Positions 1 to 7,115 of a stretch of DNA of 9,377 nucleotides are shown in pieces. Positions within the stretch are counted from its first letter, which is position 1; every line of letters begins with the position of its first letter. Source of the DNA: Methanobrevibacter sp. (lineage in GTDB: Archaea; Methanobacteriota; Methanobacteria; Methanobacteriales; Methanobacteriaceae); assembly GCA_031289975.1 (NCBI GenBank), contig JAITOM010000297.1:1-9377 (forward strand), in the 5' to 3' direction. Below the pieces are notes generated by a model. That model worked only from the letters and a program-made list of their open reading frames with translations, made no database searches and was not told where the DNA came from. The position numbers and the translations under genes were made by a program.

Positions 1-118
1 TAAATTTAATTATTTTATTTTTTAAAATAAATAATATTATATTTTTATTTATGAAATTGATAATTTAGAGATATTTTTAAAAAACTCATTACTTAAAAAC
101 ATTTTTTAGTTCACTATA
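1..118 (+). mobile_element. Diverged right end of the MITE-like element, cut by the window edge
   Basis: Positions 88-118 match the right terminal repeat of the complete copies: aligned with the same end of the 2682-2933 copy, 28 of 31 bases agree, and the end is the characteristic CACTATA. The bases before it (about 66-87, GAGATATTT followed by an A-rich run) also align with the subterminal part of the other copies. Further left the similarity is poor, so this copy is old, rearranged or cut by the window edge. No reading frame is present. The orientation is the same as the 7350 copy. The left boundary is not visible. Confidence 0.5.
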
Positions 119-156
119 AATAATTTTTTTTAAAATTAAATATTATTAAAAAATAA

Positions 157-201
157 AGAAAATTAAGAATTTTCTAACTTATAAAATCATAGATTTTATA
201 A
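157..201. repeat. Hairpin cluster A: two short palindromes in tandem
   Basis: Two perfect hairpins are joined by AAC. The first (157-175) has 8-bp arms AGAAAATT/AATTTTCT around AAG. The second (179-201) has 10-bp arms TTATAAAATC/GATTTTATAA around ATA. The second hairpin and its flanks (176-204) recur identically at 3011-3039. The cluster lies beyond the 3' end of the ABC permease gene. It belongs to the same family as the clusters at 2973-3036 and 7638-7773. Confidence 0.7.
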
Positions 202-238
202 ATATTAATTTAAAATTATTTATATTAATTAAAATATA

Positions 239-300
239 TTTATATTATTTAAAATTTAAAATTATAGGTTGTTATGAATTGGTATTTGAAATTAAATAAT
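239..300 (+). repeat. 62-bp dispersed repeat, copy 1
   Basis: This stretch aligns without gaps to 4639-4700, with 54 of 62 bases identical; the core AAAATTTAAAATTATAGGTT is identical. Both copies are also preceded by TATTATTAAAA (141-151 and 4620-4630). In this copy the distance between the two matching blocks is 79 bp longer, and the extra DNA contains hairpin cluster A. No coding potential is seen. It ends about 64 bp beyond the stop codon of the permease gene. Confidence 0.65.
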
Positions 301-303
301 TTA

Positions 304-314
304 ATAAAAAAATT
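304..314 (-). terminator. Poly-T terminator candidate after the ABC operon
   Basis: On the minus strand, about 50 bases after the permease stop codon, there is a run of seven T within an AT-rich stretch and without a strong stem. Archaeal RNA polymerase can terminate at such T runs. The call is weak because T runs are common in this DNA. Confidence 0.3.
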
Positions 315-363
315 CATCATTTAGACTACCAGAAGAAATTTAGATTATATGTTGAAAAATGTA

Positions 364-1515
364 TTAAACATCTCTGTTAAATCTAACAACACCCAATATA
401 AAGAAAATTGCTGTAAATCCTAATAAAACAGCTATGTCGATCCATATATCACCAATACCAGAACCTTTAATCATAATACTTCTCATAGCATCATTAAGAT
501 ATGTTAAAGGACATATATAAGCTATTTTTTGGAAGATCCACGGCATTGTTTCAATTGGATAAAAAACACCTGAAACAAACATCATTGGCATTGAAAAAGG
601 CATAACCATTTGCATATAATCCTCTTGTGTGGATGTTGATGCAGATATCATAATTCCAAAACCTACAAAAGACAGTGCACCTAAAATAAGCATTCCAATA
701 GCTAACAATATACTACCTTTTATAACTATCCCAAACAGGATAATAGCTGTTATAAGAAGAATTAATGCTCGAACAATTTCTATTGTAAGTTTAGAAAGTA
801 TTTTACCACCAACAACAGTACTAACATTTGTTGGAGTCATGAATAATCTTGCTAATTCTCCAGTTTCGCGTTCACCAGCTATTGATTGCCCCATACCCAT
901 CATGCATGAAAACATTAATGTCATTGCCAAAACAGCTGGAACTAAAAAATCTATATATTTAATATCTCCATAAATTCTGTTAATTTCTAATTTTATACTA
1001 TCTATAATTGAAGAAGCTCCTGAAACACCGGAATTTGTTCCTGAAGAACTTAATTTAGAAAGCTTTTCAATGGATAATTTATTATTTAATCCACTAAACA
1101 CTTGTTCGGTTGTAGGAACCAATGCTTGGCTGGCTATCTGATCTGAAGAATCTAAATACAAAGTTACATCTTTTGTTCGCATATCAGCTAAATCATCATA
1201 ATTTGCAGGTAGAATTATAGTAGCTTTAACATCTCCTTTATCTACTAAATGTTTTCCAAGTTCAACATCATTTGTAATGTTTTTTACATCATAAATAGAT
1301 ATATTGTTAATTACATCTACTGTATTAGAAGTTAAATCACCACCACTCATGTTTACAATAGCTATTGGTACATGTTCAATGGAACCTCCCATCCCATATC
1401 CAAATAATGCAATCATAATTATTGGAAAAGCAATAATTGATACTAAACGCGGCTTATGTCTCCATAATGATAAAATATCTTTTTTAAACATCCATAAAAA
1501 TTTTTTTAACCCCAT
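364..1515 (-). CDS. ABC-2 type exporter, membrane permease subunit
   Basis: This is the membrane subunit of an ABC-2 class exporter (DrrB/YhhJ-like); the substrate is unknown. Numbered from the longest frame (386 residues), the sequence shows a short cytoplasmic N-terminus, a first membrane segment at about 26-46, a large external domain of about 150 residues (about 47-190), then five hydrophobic segments at about 193-212, 241-262, 270-295, 308-330 and 362-382. The ABC-2 signature GERETGELARLFMTP lies at about 217-231, after the second segment. The longest frame begins at GTG 1524, but that codon is inside the Shine-Dalgarno GGAGTGAT (1520-1527), which sits 4 bases before ATG 1515. I therefore start at 1515 (383 residues). 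The gene follows the ATPase gene directly; the ATPase stop codon lies within this ribosome binding site, so the two are probably coupled in translation. The length and six-segment plan fit the family. Confidence 0.93.
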   Translation of the reverse strand: MGLKKFLWMFKKDILSLWRHKPRLVSIIAFPIIMIALFGYGMGGSIEHVPIAIVNMSGGDLTSNTVDVINNISIYDVKNITNDVELGKHLVDKGDVKATIILPANYDDLADMRTKDVTLYLDSSDQIASQALVPTTEQVFSGLNNKLSIEKLSKLSSSGTNSGVSGASSIIDSIKLEINRIYGDIKYIDFLVPAVLAMTLMFSCMMGMGQSIAGERETGELARLFMTPTNVSTVVGGKILSKLTIEIVRALILLITAIILFGIVIKGSILLAIGMLILGALSFVGFGIMISASTSTQEDYMQMVMPFSMPMMFVSGVFYPIETMPWIFQKIAYICPLTYLNDAMRSIMIKGSGIGDIWIDIAVLLGFTAIFFILGVVRFNRDV

Positions 1516-1519
1516 TAAA

Positions 1520-1527
1520 ATCACTCC
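1520..1527 (-). promoter_or_regulatory. Ribosome binding site of the permease, overlapping the ATPase stop codon
   Basis: The minus strand reads GGAGTGAT, then 4 bases, then ATG at 1515. It is complementary to the archaeal 16S rRNA 3' end. The TGA stop of the upstream ATPase gene (1521-1523) is inside it. This favours ATG 1515 over GTG 1524 as the start and indicates translational coupling. Confidence 0.7.
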
Positions 1528-2537
1528 AGTCCTTTAGAAGTTAAATTAACAAATACATCCTCTAAAGAGGGATCATTAGTTGATATGGAGGATATTAAAC
1601 CTCCACCTCCAAGTATAATAGCTATTACCTTAGTTATTCCCTCTCTATGGGAAAATTTATCAACATCAACGGTTAATCTCCCTTCATCATCATAAGAAGA
1701 TCTTAAATTATAAATAAATGGTAAATTTTCAATTTCTTTAATGGTTTCATCACTTAACCAATTCTCCACCATAATACTTAATTCAGTTGTTAATTTAGGT
1801 TTATTATCCTCTATAGTATCATTTAACTGATTTTTTGCAATGCTCTCATTTTCTTTCATTAAATTATCTTTAAGTATTTGAGGAGTATTAAATGCAACTA
1901 AATGACCTTTATTCATAATTCCAATAGTTTCACAAAGTTTATCAACCTCGTACATATCATGAGAACATAAAATAATTGTACGACCCTCATCATTTAGTTC
2001 CTGAATTAAATCCCATAAGACTGTCTTTGTTGTAGGATCAAGTCCAATTGTTGGTTCATCTAAAAATAAAATATCTGGACTATGAACTAAACTTGCAACT
2101 ACAGAAACCTTTTGTTTTTGACCTCCAGACATCTGTTTTACAAGTTTATTTTCAGCATATTTAATGTCTACTAATTCCATTAATTCATCAATTCTATCTT
2201 CTTTAATTTTTTTATCAATTCCATAATAATCAGCACATAAACTTACATTTTCTCTGGCAGTTAAATCTTTATATAAACTAACTAATTGAGGAACCATACC
2301 AATTTTATTTCTTACATTGTTCGGTTCTTTTTTAATATCGTAACCAGATACTGTAGCTGTTCCAACTGTAGGTTTAATTAAACATGTTAACATTTTTATT
2401 GTGGTTGTTTTTCCAGCACCATTAGGTCCTAAGAATCCAAAAATGCTTTTATTCCTTATTTTCATATCTAATGTATCAACAGCTAAAAAGTCACCATAAC
2501 TTTTAGTAAGACCTTTAGTTTCAATTACATACTTCAT
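1521..2537 (-). CDS. ABC exporter, ATP-binding subunit (DrrA-like, with C-terminal extension)
   Basis: This is the ATPase that powers the neighbouring ABC-2 permease. All nucleotide-binding motifs are intact in the 338 residues: Walker A GPNGAGKT (37-44), Q-loop Gln84, signature MSGGQ (136-140, with Met in place of the usual Leu), Walker B ILFLDEP (156-162), the D-loop GLD (165-167) and switch His193. After the nucleotide-binding domain there is a charged, Asn/Lys/Glu-rich linker (about 226-252), then a C-terminal domain of about 85 residues ending in PSLEDVFVNLT, as in the DUF4162 extension of DrrA-type exporters. The ATG at 2537 has a short Shine-Dalgarno-like GTGAT just upstream (2541-2545). 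The gene is first in a two-gene operon with the permease. The substrate cannot be deduced: drugs, lipids and small peptides are all known for this class. No regulator gene is adjacent. Confidence 0.95.
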   Translation of the reverse strand: MKYVIETKGLTKSYGDFLAVDTLDMKIRNKSIFGFLGPNGAGKTTTIKMLTCLIKPTVGTATVSGYDIKKEPNNVRNKIGMVPQLVSLYKDLTARENVSLCADYYGIDKKIKEDRIDELMELVDIKYAENKLVKQMSGGQKQKVSVVASLVHSPDILFLDEPTIGLDPTTKTVLWDLIQELNDEGRTIILCSHDMYEVDKLCETIGIMNKGHLVAFNTPQILKDNLMKENESIAKNQLNDTIEDNKPKLTTELSIMVENWLSDETIKEIENLPFIYNLRSSYDDEGRLTVDVDKFSHREGITKVIAIILGGGGLISSISTNDPSLEDVFVNLTSKGLE

Positions 2538-2592
2538 TTTATCACAATTAATGAATTGATTATTTTTATTAATTAAATCAAATTATTATTAC

Positions 2593-2602
2593 TTTTTTAT
2601 AA
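2593..2602 (-). promoter_or_regulatory. TATA box candidate for the ABC operon
   Basis: The minus strand reads TTATAAAAAA, an archaeal TATA-like sequence. Its centre is about 60 bases upstream of the ATPase ATG, which would give a leader of about 35 bases. It is the best candidate between the gene and the MITE-like element that ends 80 bp further upstream at 2682. AT-richness makes false matches likely. Confidence 0.4.
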
Positions 2603-2681
2603 CATTTGTCAACTTTTTTCAATTATTGTAATTAATAGAAAAGTTCTTAAATTTTAAAATGATAATTTTTTTTTATTAAAT

Positions 2682-2933
2682 TATAGTGATGTAAAAAATG
2701 TTTGTAAGTAATCATTATTTTTAAACATCTTATTTTTATAAATTTCAAATTAATTTTTTAAATAATAATTTTTATTTATTTATTTTTAAAAATAATAATT
2801 ATAATTTTTTTAATTAAAAATTTGACATAAAAATTGACATTTATGATGTAATTTAAAAAATTTCATTATTGAACTTGTTCAATTAGAAAAACGAAGTTTT
2901 TCTTTACTTACAAACATTATTTCATACACTATA
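2682..2933 (-). mobile_element. MITE-like element, complete copy (252 bp) with extra hairpins
   Basis: This non-coding element has inverted termini: one end reads TATAGTGATGTAAAAAATG and the other end, read inward on the minus strand, TATAGTGTATGAAATAATG, both continuing into TTTGTAAGTAA. Read on the minus strand it matches the 7350-7562 copy along its whole length. Three indels separate the two: a 38-bp insert just inside one terminus carrying two hairpins (2869-2882 and 2885-2903), a 12-bp tandem duplication (TTTTTATGTCAA), and absence of an 11-bp block. The interior is itself largely palindromic. There is no transposase, so movement would need an enzyme supplied from elsewhere. No clear target duplication can be recognised in the AT-rich flanks. 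It lies directly upstream of the ABC operon promoter. Confidence 0.85.
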
Positions 2934-2972
2934 TTTAATTTTAAATTATTAATAAATTAACTTAAATATAAT

Positions 2973-3036
2973 AAAATCAAAGATTTTTTAATAAAAATCA
3001 AAAATTTTTTAACTTATAAAATCATAGATTTTATAA
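2973..3036. repeat. Hairpin cluster B
   Basis: Successive small palindromes start about 40 bp after the MITE-like element: AAAATC/GATTTT around AAA (2973-2987), a weaker A/T-only one around 2992-3010, and a perfect 10-bp-arm hairpin TTATAAAATC/GATTTTATAA (3014-3036) that is identical to the one in cluster A. It lies beyond the 3' end of the glycosyltransferase gene. Confidence 0.65.
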
Positions 3037-3210
3037 ATACTAAATAAATAATTATACATGTAATTAAAAAATTTAATGAAATTAAAATGATTTTTCACTT
3101 TATTAGCTGAAATAAATTTCTTAAAATGTATTTAATAGAATAAAATGCTCAGTTTTTTTAAATAAAAATTAATTATTGATTGTTTATTTAAAATATTTAT
3201 TTTAATAGAG

Positions 3211-3265
3211 TTTATAAATTTATTTAAATTAATTGCACAACACATACTTTAAATAAATTTATAAA
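3211..3265. repeat. 18-bp perfect inverted repeat downstream of the glycosyltransferase gene
   Basis: Arms 3211-3228 and 3248-3265 are perfectly complementary over 18 bp, with a 19-base loop containing TTGCACAACAC. The repeat begins 17 bases beyond the glycosyltransferase stop codon, so in RNA it would form a 3' stem. The left arm plus part of the loop (3211-3240) is identical over 30 bases to the rpiA promoter region at 8514-8543, in the opposite orientation. Each arm contains TTTATAAATTT, which resembles a TATA box. The repeat could be a 3' hairpin, a pair of facing promoters or a repeat of unknown origin; the sequence does not decide this. Confidence 0.7.
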
Positions 3266-3281
3266 TGATAGTATTTATAAC

Positions 3282-4328
3282 CTATCTTTTAAGTTTCATC
3301 CCATAACCTACAAAACCGAGAATAGCTCTATCAAATTTAGTATTTGATGATTTTTTTAACTTATTCATTGCTTTTTTTAGCTTATCACAAGTTTCAGTGC
3401 TTAAATCCTCTTTCAAATACAAAAACAACCATAAAACTAAAACCTTTAATATATTTGTCTTCATTTTACCATCATCACATAACTTCTTGTAATGAAAAAA
3501 AGGTATTGGTAAATATACAATATTTGAAAGTATAAATAAAGAATTCTTATTATAAACATCTTTCATGTAAGTGTATACAATTTCATCAATTAAAATTAAT
3601 AATTTACCTGATTTAATAAGATACTCCAATGTAAAAACATAATCTTCGCCTGTTTTCCATTCATTAAATCTTATATTATATTCCTCAATAATTCTCCTTT
3701 TAAATATACCAGAAACAATGGATAACATAGTTAATTTAATTTTATGATCTTTAATATGAAATTTAACATACTTTAAATCATTCTTGTCCTGAAGAGTTGT
3801 TATTATCTTATCTAAAGCATGCTTTAGAAATAAATTAGTGATTTTGCTACCTGTTTTAGGATTACCACTAATACAAGATGATATTATTTTACTTCTATAA
3901 AAAGTTGGAACATTGAATTTAAAATCATAACCTAAAAAATCAATTAAAAATCTTCCCCGTACATAATCTACATCCTCATTATCCTCAATAGCATCATATA
4001 ACAATTCAAAGCTATTCATATGATAAATATCATCAGAATCCAAAAAAATAATATATTTTCCAGTGGCATTATCCAACCCTATATTTCTTGGAATACCAGC
4101 ACAATCACTATTAACTTCTCTATGAATAGCTTTAAAATTAAGATACATTTCAGAATATTTATTAATTATTTCCTTACTTCTATCCGTTGATCCATCATTG
4201 ACCATTAAAACTTCAATATCATTTAAACCCATTGTTTGATTAACAATAGAATCTAATGATTTTTTTAAACTCATTTCACTATTATAAACAGGAATTATAA
4301 CACTTATCTTAAAATCACGATTATCCAT
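3282..4328 (-). CDS. Glycosyltransferase family 2 protein
   Basis: This enzyme probably transfers a sugar from a nucleotide-sugar donor to a surface glycan or cell-wall precursor. Numbered from the longest frame (351 residues), the GT-A fold opens with ISVIIPVYNSEMSLKKSLDS (11-30), followed by the nucleotide-binding VNDGSTD (46-52), ARNxG-like IPRNIGLDNA (82-91), the metal-binding FLDSDD (98-103) and a catalytic ED in the TGEDYVF motif (229-235). The C-terminal part (about 240-351) is Lys-rich with one hydrophobic stretch at about 294-308; no clear membrane domain is present. The longest frame starts at GTG 4337, but ATG 4328, nine bases further in, has a weak GTGTGA upstream that overlaps this GTG. 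I therefore prefer 4328 (348 residues). The gene stands alone, not in a recognisable polysaccharide cluster. Acceptor and sugar are unknown. Confidence 0.9.
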   Translation of the reverse strand: MDNRDFKISVIIPVYNSEMSLKKSLDSIVNQTMGLNDIEVLMVNDGSTDRSKEIINKYSEMYLNFKAIHREVNSDCAGIPRNIGLDNATGKYIIFLDSDDIYHMNSFELLYDAIEDNEDVDYVRGRFLIDFLGYDFKFNVPTFYRSKIISSCISGNPKTGSKITNLFLKHALDKIITTLQDKNDLKYVKFHIKDHKIKLTMLSIVSGIFKRRIIEEYNIRFNEWKTGEDYVFTLEYLIKSGKLLILIDEIVYTYMKDVYNKNSLFILSNIVYLPIPFFHYKKLCDDGKMKTNILKVLVLWLFLYLKEDLSTETCDKLKKAMNKLKKSSNTKFDRAILGFVGYGMKLKR

Positions 4329-4638
4329 TAATTTCACACAAAAAATTTTTCAATTAAAAACTTTCTTATTCTTAACATCATTGAAGAGATAGTAACAATC
4401 ATGAAATACTCAAAAATGCATTATTTTTTAATATTTATTATTTAAAATCGGTTAGTTTATAAATAAATATATTTGTTTTGTAAATATTCAATGATTTTTA
4501 ATTAATTATTTTAGAATATTATATTATAAACCTAATAAAGTTTGAAAATAATTTAAAAAGTTATTTAATATATAGTGGTTTTGATAAAGTTCTTGATAAA
4601 TAACTTTTTTAAAAATAGATATTATTAAAAAAAATAAA
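4329..4638. other. Intergenic DNA upstream of the glycosyltransferase gene
   Basis: No reading frame of note is present. A minus-strand TATA-like TTTATAAAC near 4456-4464 could serve the glycosyltransferase gene, but would leave a leader of about 100 bases, so it is uncertain. AAAAATGCATTATTT (4412-4426) recurs at about 7291-7305. TATAGTGG near 4572 resembles the tip of the MITE-like element but the following bases do not align well. Confidence 0.3.
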
Positions 4639-4700
4639 TTTATATTACTCAAAATTTAAAATTATAGGTTTTTATAAATTAATATTTGAAATTAAATAGA
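4639..4700 (+). repeat. 62-bp dispersed repeat, copy 2
   Basis: This is the partner of 239-300 (54 of 62 bases identical, no gaps). Here the upstream matching block TATTATTAAAA (4620-4630) is only 8 bases away and no hairpin unit lies between, so this copy looks like the form without the insertion seen in copy 1. Confidence 0.65.
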
Positions 4701-4714
4701 TTATCATCCAAAAT

Positions 4715-4939
4715 TTAAGAACTTTTCCAAATATGACTGTAATAATAAATAAGTTGTCTAACAAATATTGGCAACGATTATTTTTCAATGGAAAAAATTC
4801 TAAATTTGTATAGTTACCTGTAAAAAATCATATGTATGTATGTTCTAAATTTTTCCTGGTTAAAAATTGGATTTCAGATCTCTTCGAAAACAATGCTCTT
4901 TTTATATTGCCAAAATAGTTTTAAAATTATAAAAAAGCT
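4715..4939 (-). pseudogene. Possible decayed coding sequence, unidentified
   Basis: One minus-strand frame of 75 codons has three internal stops but otherwise reads like protein, with runs such as LKLFWQYKKSIVFEEI, NPIFNQEKFRTYIHMIFYR and SLPIFVRQLIYYYSHIWKSS. In DNA of this composition about seven stops would be expected. The stretch is less AT-simple than the surrounding spacer. It lies between the thermosome terminator and the 62-bp repeat. I cannot assign a family. It may also be ordinary thermosome 3' flanking DNA; stop counts alone do not prove a relic. Confidence 0.22.
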
Positions 4940-4965
4940 TCAATTTTGAATAGACAATCACAATA

Positions 4966-4998
4966 TAAAAAAATAAAAAGATAAGAAAAGATAAAAAA
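4966..4998 (-). terminator. Poly-T terminator of the thermosome gene
   Basis: Just after the thermosome stop codon the minus strand carries a series of T runs (six T, four T, five T, seven T) within 33 bases, without a stem. This is the usual archaeal form of an intrinsic terminator and the best example in the window. Confidence 0.6.
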
Positions 4999-5005
4999 CT
5001 TAAAA

Positions 5006-6625
5006 TTACATCATTGGAGGCATTCCGCCCATTGCAGCTGGATCCATACCACCCATATCAGGGTTACTACTACCACTTGAAGCTATAACATCATCTATTC
5101 TTAAAATCATTTCAGCTGATTCGGATGCGGATTGAATAGCTTGTTTTTTAACCCTTTTTGGTTCGATAACACCAGCAACTTTCATATCAGTGACTTTTCC
5201 AGTGAAGACATCGAGACCCATGTAAGGAGATTTTTCATGAGCTGCTCTTAAATCTACTAATGAATCAATACTATCCAAACCTGCATTTTCAGCTAATGTT
5301 TTTGGAACAATTTCTAAAGCTTCTGCAAAAGCTGTAACAGCTAATTGCTCTCTTCCACTAATAGATTCAGCATAATCTTTGAGTTTTTTAGCCACTTCAA
5401 TTTCAGGAGCTCCTCCACCAGCTACAACTTTACCATCTTCGACAGTTGCTGAAACAACACCAATAGCATCTTCAATGGCTCTTTGAATTTCATCCACAAC
5501 ATGTTTAGTACTTCCTCTAACAAGTAAAGTAACAGATTTAGCTTCTTTAGCATTTTCTACAAAGATCATTTCTTCTCCAGAAATTTTCTTTTCAACAACA
5601 CTACCAGCTTCTCCTAAATCATTAACAGTTAAATCATCAACATTAGAAACAATAGTTGCACCAGTAGCTTTAGCTAATTTTTCAATATCTGATTTTTTAA
5701 CTCTTCTAACAGCTAAAATTTCCTTTTTAGCTAAGTAGTGTTGTGCTAAATCATCAATACCTTTTTGAGCAAATAATACATTTGCACCGGATTCAGCTAT
5801 TTTATCAACCATTCCTTTAACCATTTTTTCTTCTTGTTCAATGAAAGCTTGCATTTGAGTAGGGTCAGTTATACTGATTTCAGCATCCATTTCTGTTTCT
5901 TTTACTTCAACAGGAGAGTTTAATAAAGCTATTTTAGCATTAGATAATTCTTTTGGCATTCCAGGGTGAACTCTTTCTTTATCAATAATTACCCCTTGAA
6001 CAAGTTTTGAATCTTCTACAACAGCACCATCTTTTTTCTCAATTTTAATGTGATCTGTATCTACCTCACCATTTTCTTCTACTTGTTGAACAGCATCAAC
6101 AACTAAACGAGCTAATGGTTCTCTTGCTTTTTCAGTTCCTTTACCCGTCATAGCAGTCATAGCCACTTTAACTAAGGTTTCAGTTCCAGTTTCTTCAATT
6201 GAAATATCCTCTAAAATTTCTTGAGCTTTTTCAGCTGCTTGTCTGTAACCCATAGATACAATAGTTGGGTGTATATCCATATCTAATAAAGATTCAGCTT
6301 TTTTAAGCAATTCACCAGCGATAATAACTGCTGTAGTTGTACCATCACCTACTTCATCTTCTTGAGTCTTAGCAACTTCAACTAACATTTTTGCAGCAGG
6401 ATGTTCAATGTCCATTTCTTTAAGAATTGTTACTCCATCGTTAGTTACTACTATATCACCGAGACCATCGACTAACATTTTATCCATTCCTTTAGGACCT
6501 AATGTTGTTCTTACAGTTTCAGCTAAAACTTTACCAGCTAAAATATTATTTCTTTGAGCATCTCTACCTAAAATTCTATTGGTACCTTCAGGTAAAACGA
6601 AAATTGGTTGTCCTTGTTGTGCCAT
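5006..6625 (-). CDS. thsA: Thermosome subunit (group II chaperonin)
   Basis: This subunit forms the double-ring archaeal chaperonin that folds cytoplasmic proteins using ATP. At 539 residues it has the full family length. Visible landmarks: LGPKGMDKM (42-50) and TNDGVTIL (61-68) in the equatorial domain, the ATP-binding GDGTTTAV (93-100, Asp94), GKGTEKAREP in the intermediate domain (161-170), the apical domain with its helical protrusion (about 215-365), the catalytic Asp386 in AIEDA, GGGAPEIE (403-410) and a Gly/Met-rich tail ending MGGMPPMM, typical of chaperonin C-termini. The ATG at 6625 has a near-perfect ribosome binding site AAGGTGAT 3 bases upstream (6629-6636). The gene has its own promoter and terminator, so it is monocistronic. 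Codon choice is less AT-extreme than in the glycosyltransferase gene, as expected for a highly expressed gene. Whether it is subunit alpha or another paralogue cannot be told from this window. Confidence 0.97.
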   Translation of the reverse strand: MAQQGQPIFVLPEGTNRILGRDAQRNNILAGKVLAETVRTTLGPKGMDKMLVDGLGDIVVTNDGVTILKEMDIEHPAAKMLVEVAKTQEDEVGDGTTTAVIIAGELLKKAESLLDMDIHPTIVSMGYRQAAEKAQEILEDISIEETGTETLVKVAMTAMTGKGTEKAREPLARLVVDAVQQVEENGEVDTDHIKIEKKDGAVVEDSKLVQGVIIDKERVHPGMPKELSNAKIALLNSPVEVKETEMDAEISITDPTQMQAFIEQEEKMVKGMVDKIAESGANVLFAQKGIDDLAQHYLAKKEILAVRRVKKSDIEKLAKATGATIVSNVDDLTVNDLGEAGSVVEKKISGEEMIFVENAKEAKSVTLLVRGSTKHVVDEIQRAIEDAIGVVSATVEDGKVVAGGGAPEIEVAKKLKDYAESISGREQLAVTAFAEALEIVPKTLAENAGLDSIDSLVDLRAAHEKSPYMGLDVFTGKVTDMKVAGVIEPKRVKKQAIQSASESAEMILRIDDVIASSGSSNPDMGGMDPAAMGGMPPMM

Positions 6626-6678
6626 TTAATCACCTTAACTTTAATTTTTGATAATTTATATTTTTATATAATTTTATT

Positions 6679-6708
6679 CTTTATATACTAATATTAACCA
6701 CTATTAAC
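6679..6708 (-). promoter_or_regulatory. Thermosome promoter: TATA box preceded by a 10-bp-spaced direct repeat
   Basis: The minus strand reads TAGTATATAAAG (6680-6691), a good archaeal TATA box placed to give a leader of roughly 30 bases. Immediately upstream are two copies of GTTAATA (6692-6698 and 6702-6708), 10 bp apart, so on the same face of the helix. Such phased repeats next to the TATA box suggest a regulator or activator site; thermosome genes are commonly heat-inducible. The regulator is not identified. Confidence 0.55.
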
Positions 6709-6942
6709 AATAAATCATTTATAAGCTGAATTTTTTAGTTTAATATTTACTTATCTATTTTTAATTAAACAATGAATCAGACTATATTATAATGAAATAC
6801 AGAATTATTATGAATAGACTAATTATAATGATTTATAATAATTAAAAAAAAATAGTTTAAGCAATAGCAAATATTATTAAAAAAATCGTAGATATGATTT
6901 TTACAGCATTTTATTGTACAGGTTAAAATTAAATAAAGAGTA

Positions 6943-6983
6943 CACAGATTAGTCAGCAGTATAAATTCAAATGATAATCTGTG
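6943..6983. repeat. 9-bp inverted repeat with mixed-base arms
   Basis: CACAGATTA (6943-6951) and TAATCTGTG (6975-6983) are perfect complements with a 23-base loop containing GTCAGCAG. It differs from the A/T hairpin family in having G/C bases in both arms and a long loop. It could be a stem in a small RNA or a site for a dimeric protein. It lies about 315 bp upstream of the thermosome gene, too far to be an ordinary promoter operator. Confidence 0.4.
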
Positions 6984-7102
6984 AGTAAAATTAATCATGC
7001 AATTAACAAATATCTACTAATTAATTAAATATAAAACATTTAATTAAATATTTTGCATATATTTAAAACAAAAAATTGCATTATAAATAGATAAGTTTGA
7101 GG

Positions 7103-7115
7103 TTATATAAATACT
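7103..7115. promoter_or_regulatory. Isolated TATA-like box without an obvious gene
   Basis: The plus strand reads TTATATAAATACT and the minus strand AGTATTTATATAA, so it could act in either direction. Read rightward it would start RNA near 7130, covering a 12-codon frame (7127-7165, MECKKVLCFFTF). Read leftward it would start near 7085, upstream of a 59-codon hydrophobic frame (6819-6998). Neither frame has a clear ribosome binding site. It may be a small RNA promoter or chance. Confidence 0.25.

Noticed and set aside
629..973. Plus-strand frame of 114 codons opposite the ABC permease
   Set aside because: It lies wholly inside the intact permease gene on the other strand, has no ribosome binding site and shows no recognisable domain; it is a shadow frame.
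2604..2624. Operator-like repeats (TTGA twice) upstream of the ABC operon
   Set aside because: The motif is a short direct repeat of four bases with no symmetry and no adjacent regulator gene, so it does not support an operator call.
6819..6998. Minus-strand frame of 59 codons (starts MINFTHRLSFEFILLTNLCT)
   Set aside because: No ribosome binding site, and in about 3.5 kb of AT-rich spacer one or two open frames of this length are expected by chance; kept only as part of the small-RNA/mini-gene observation.
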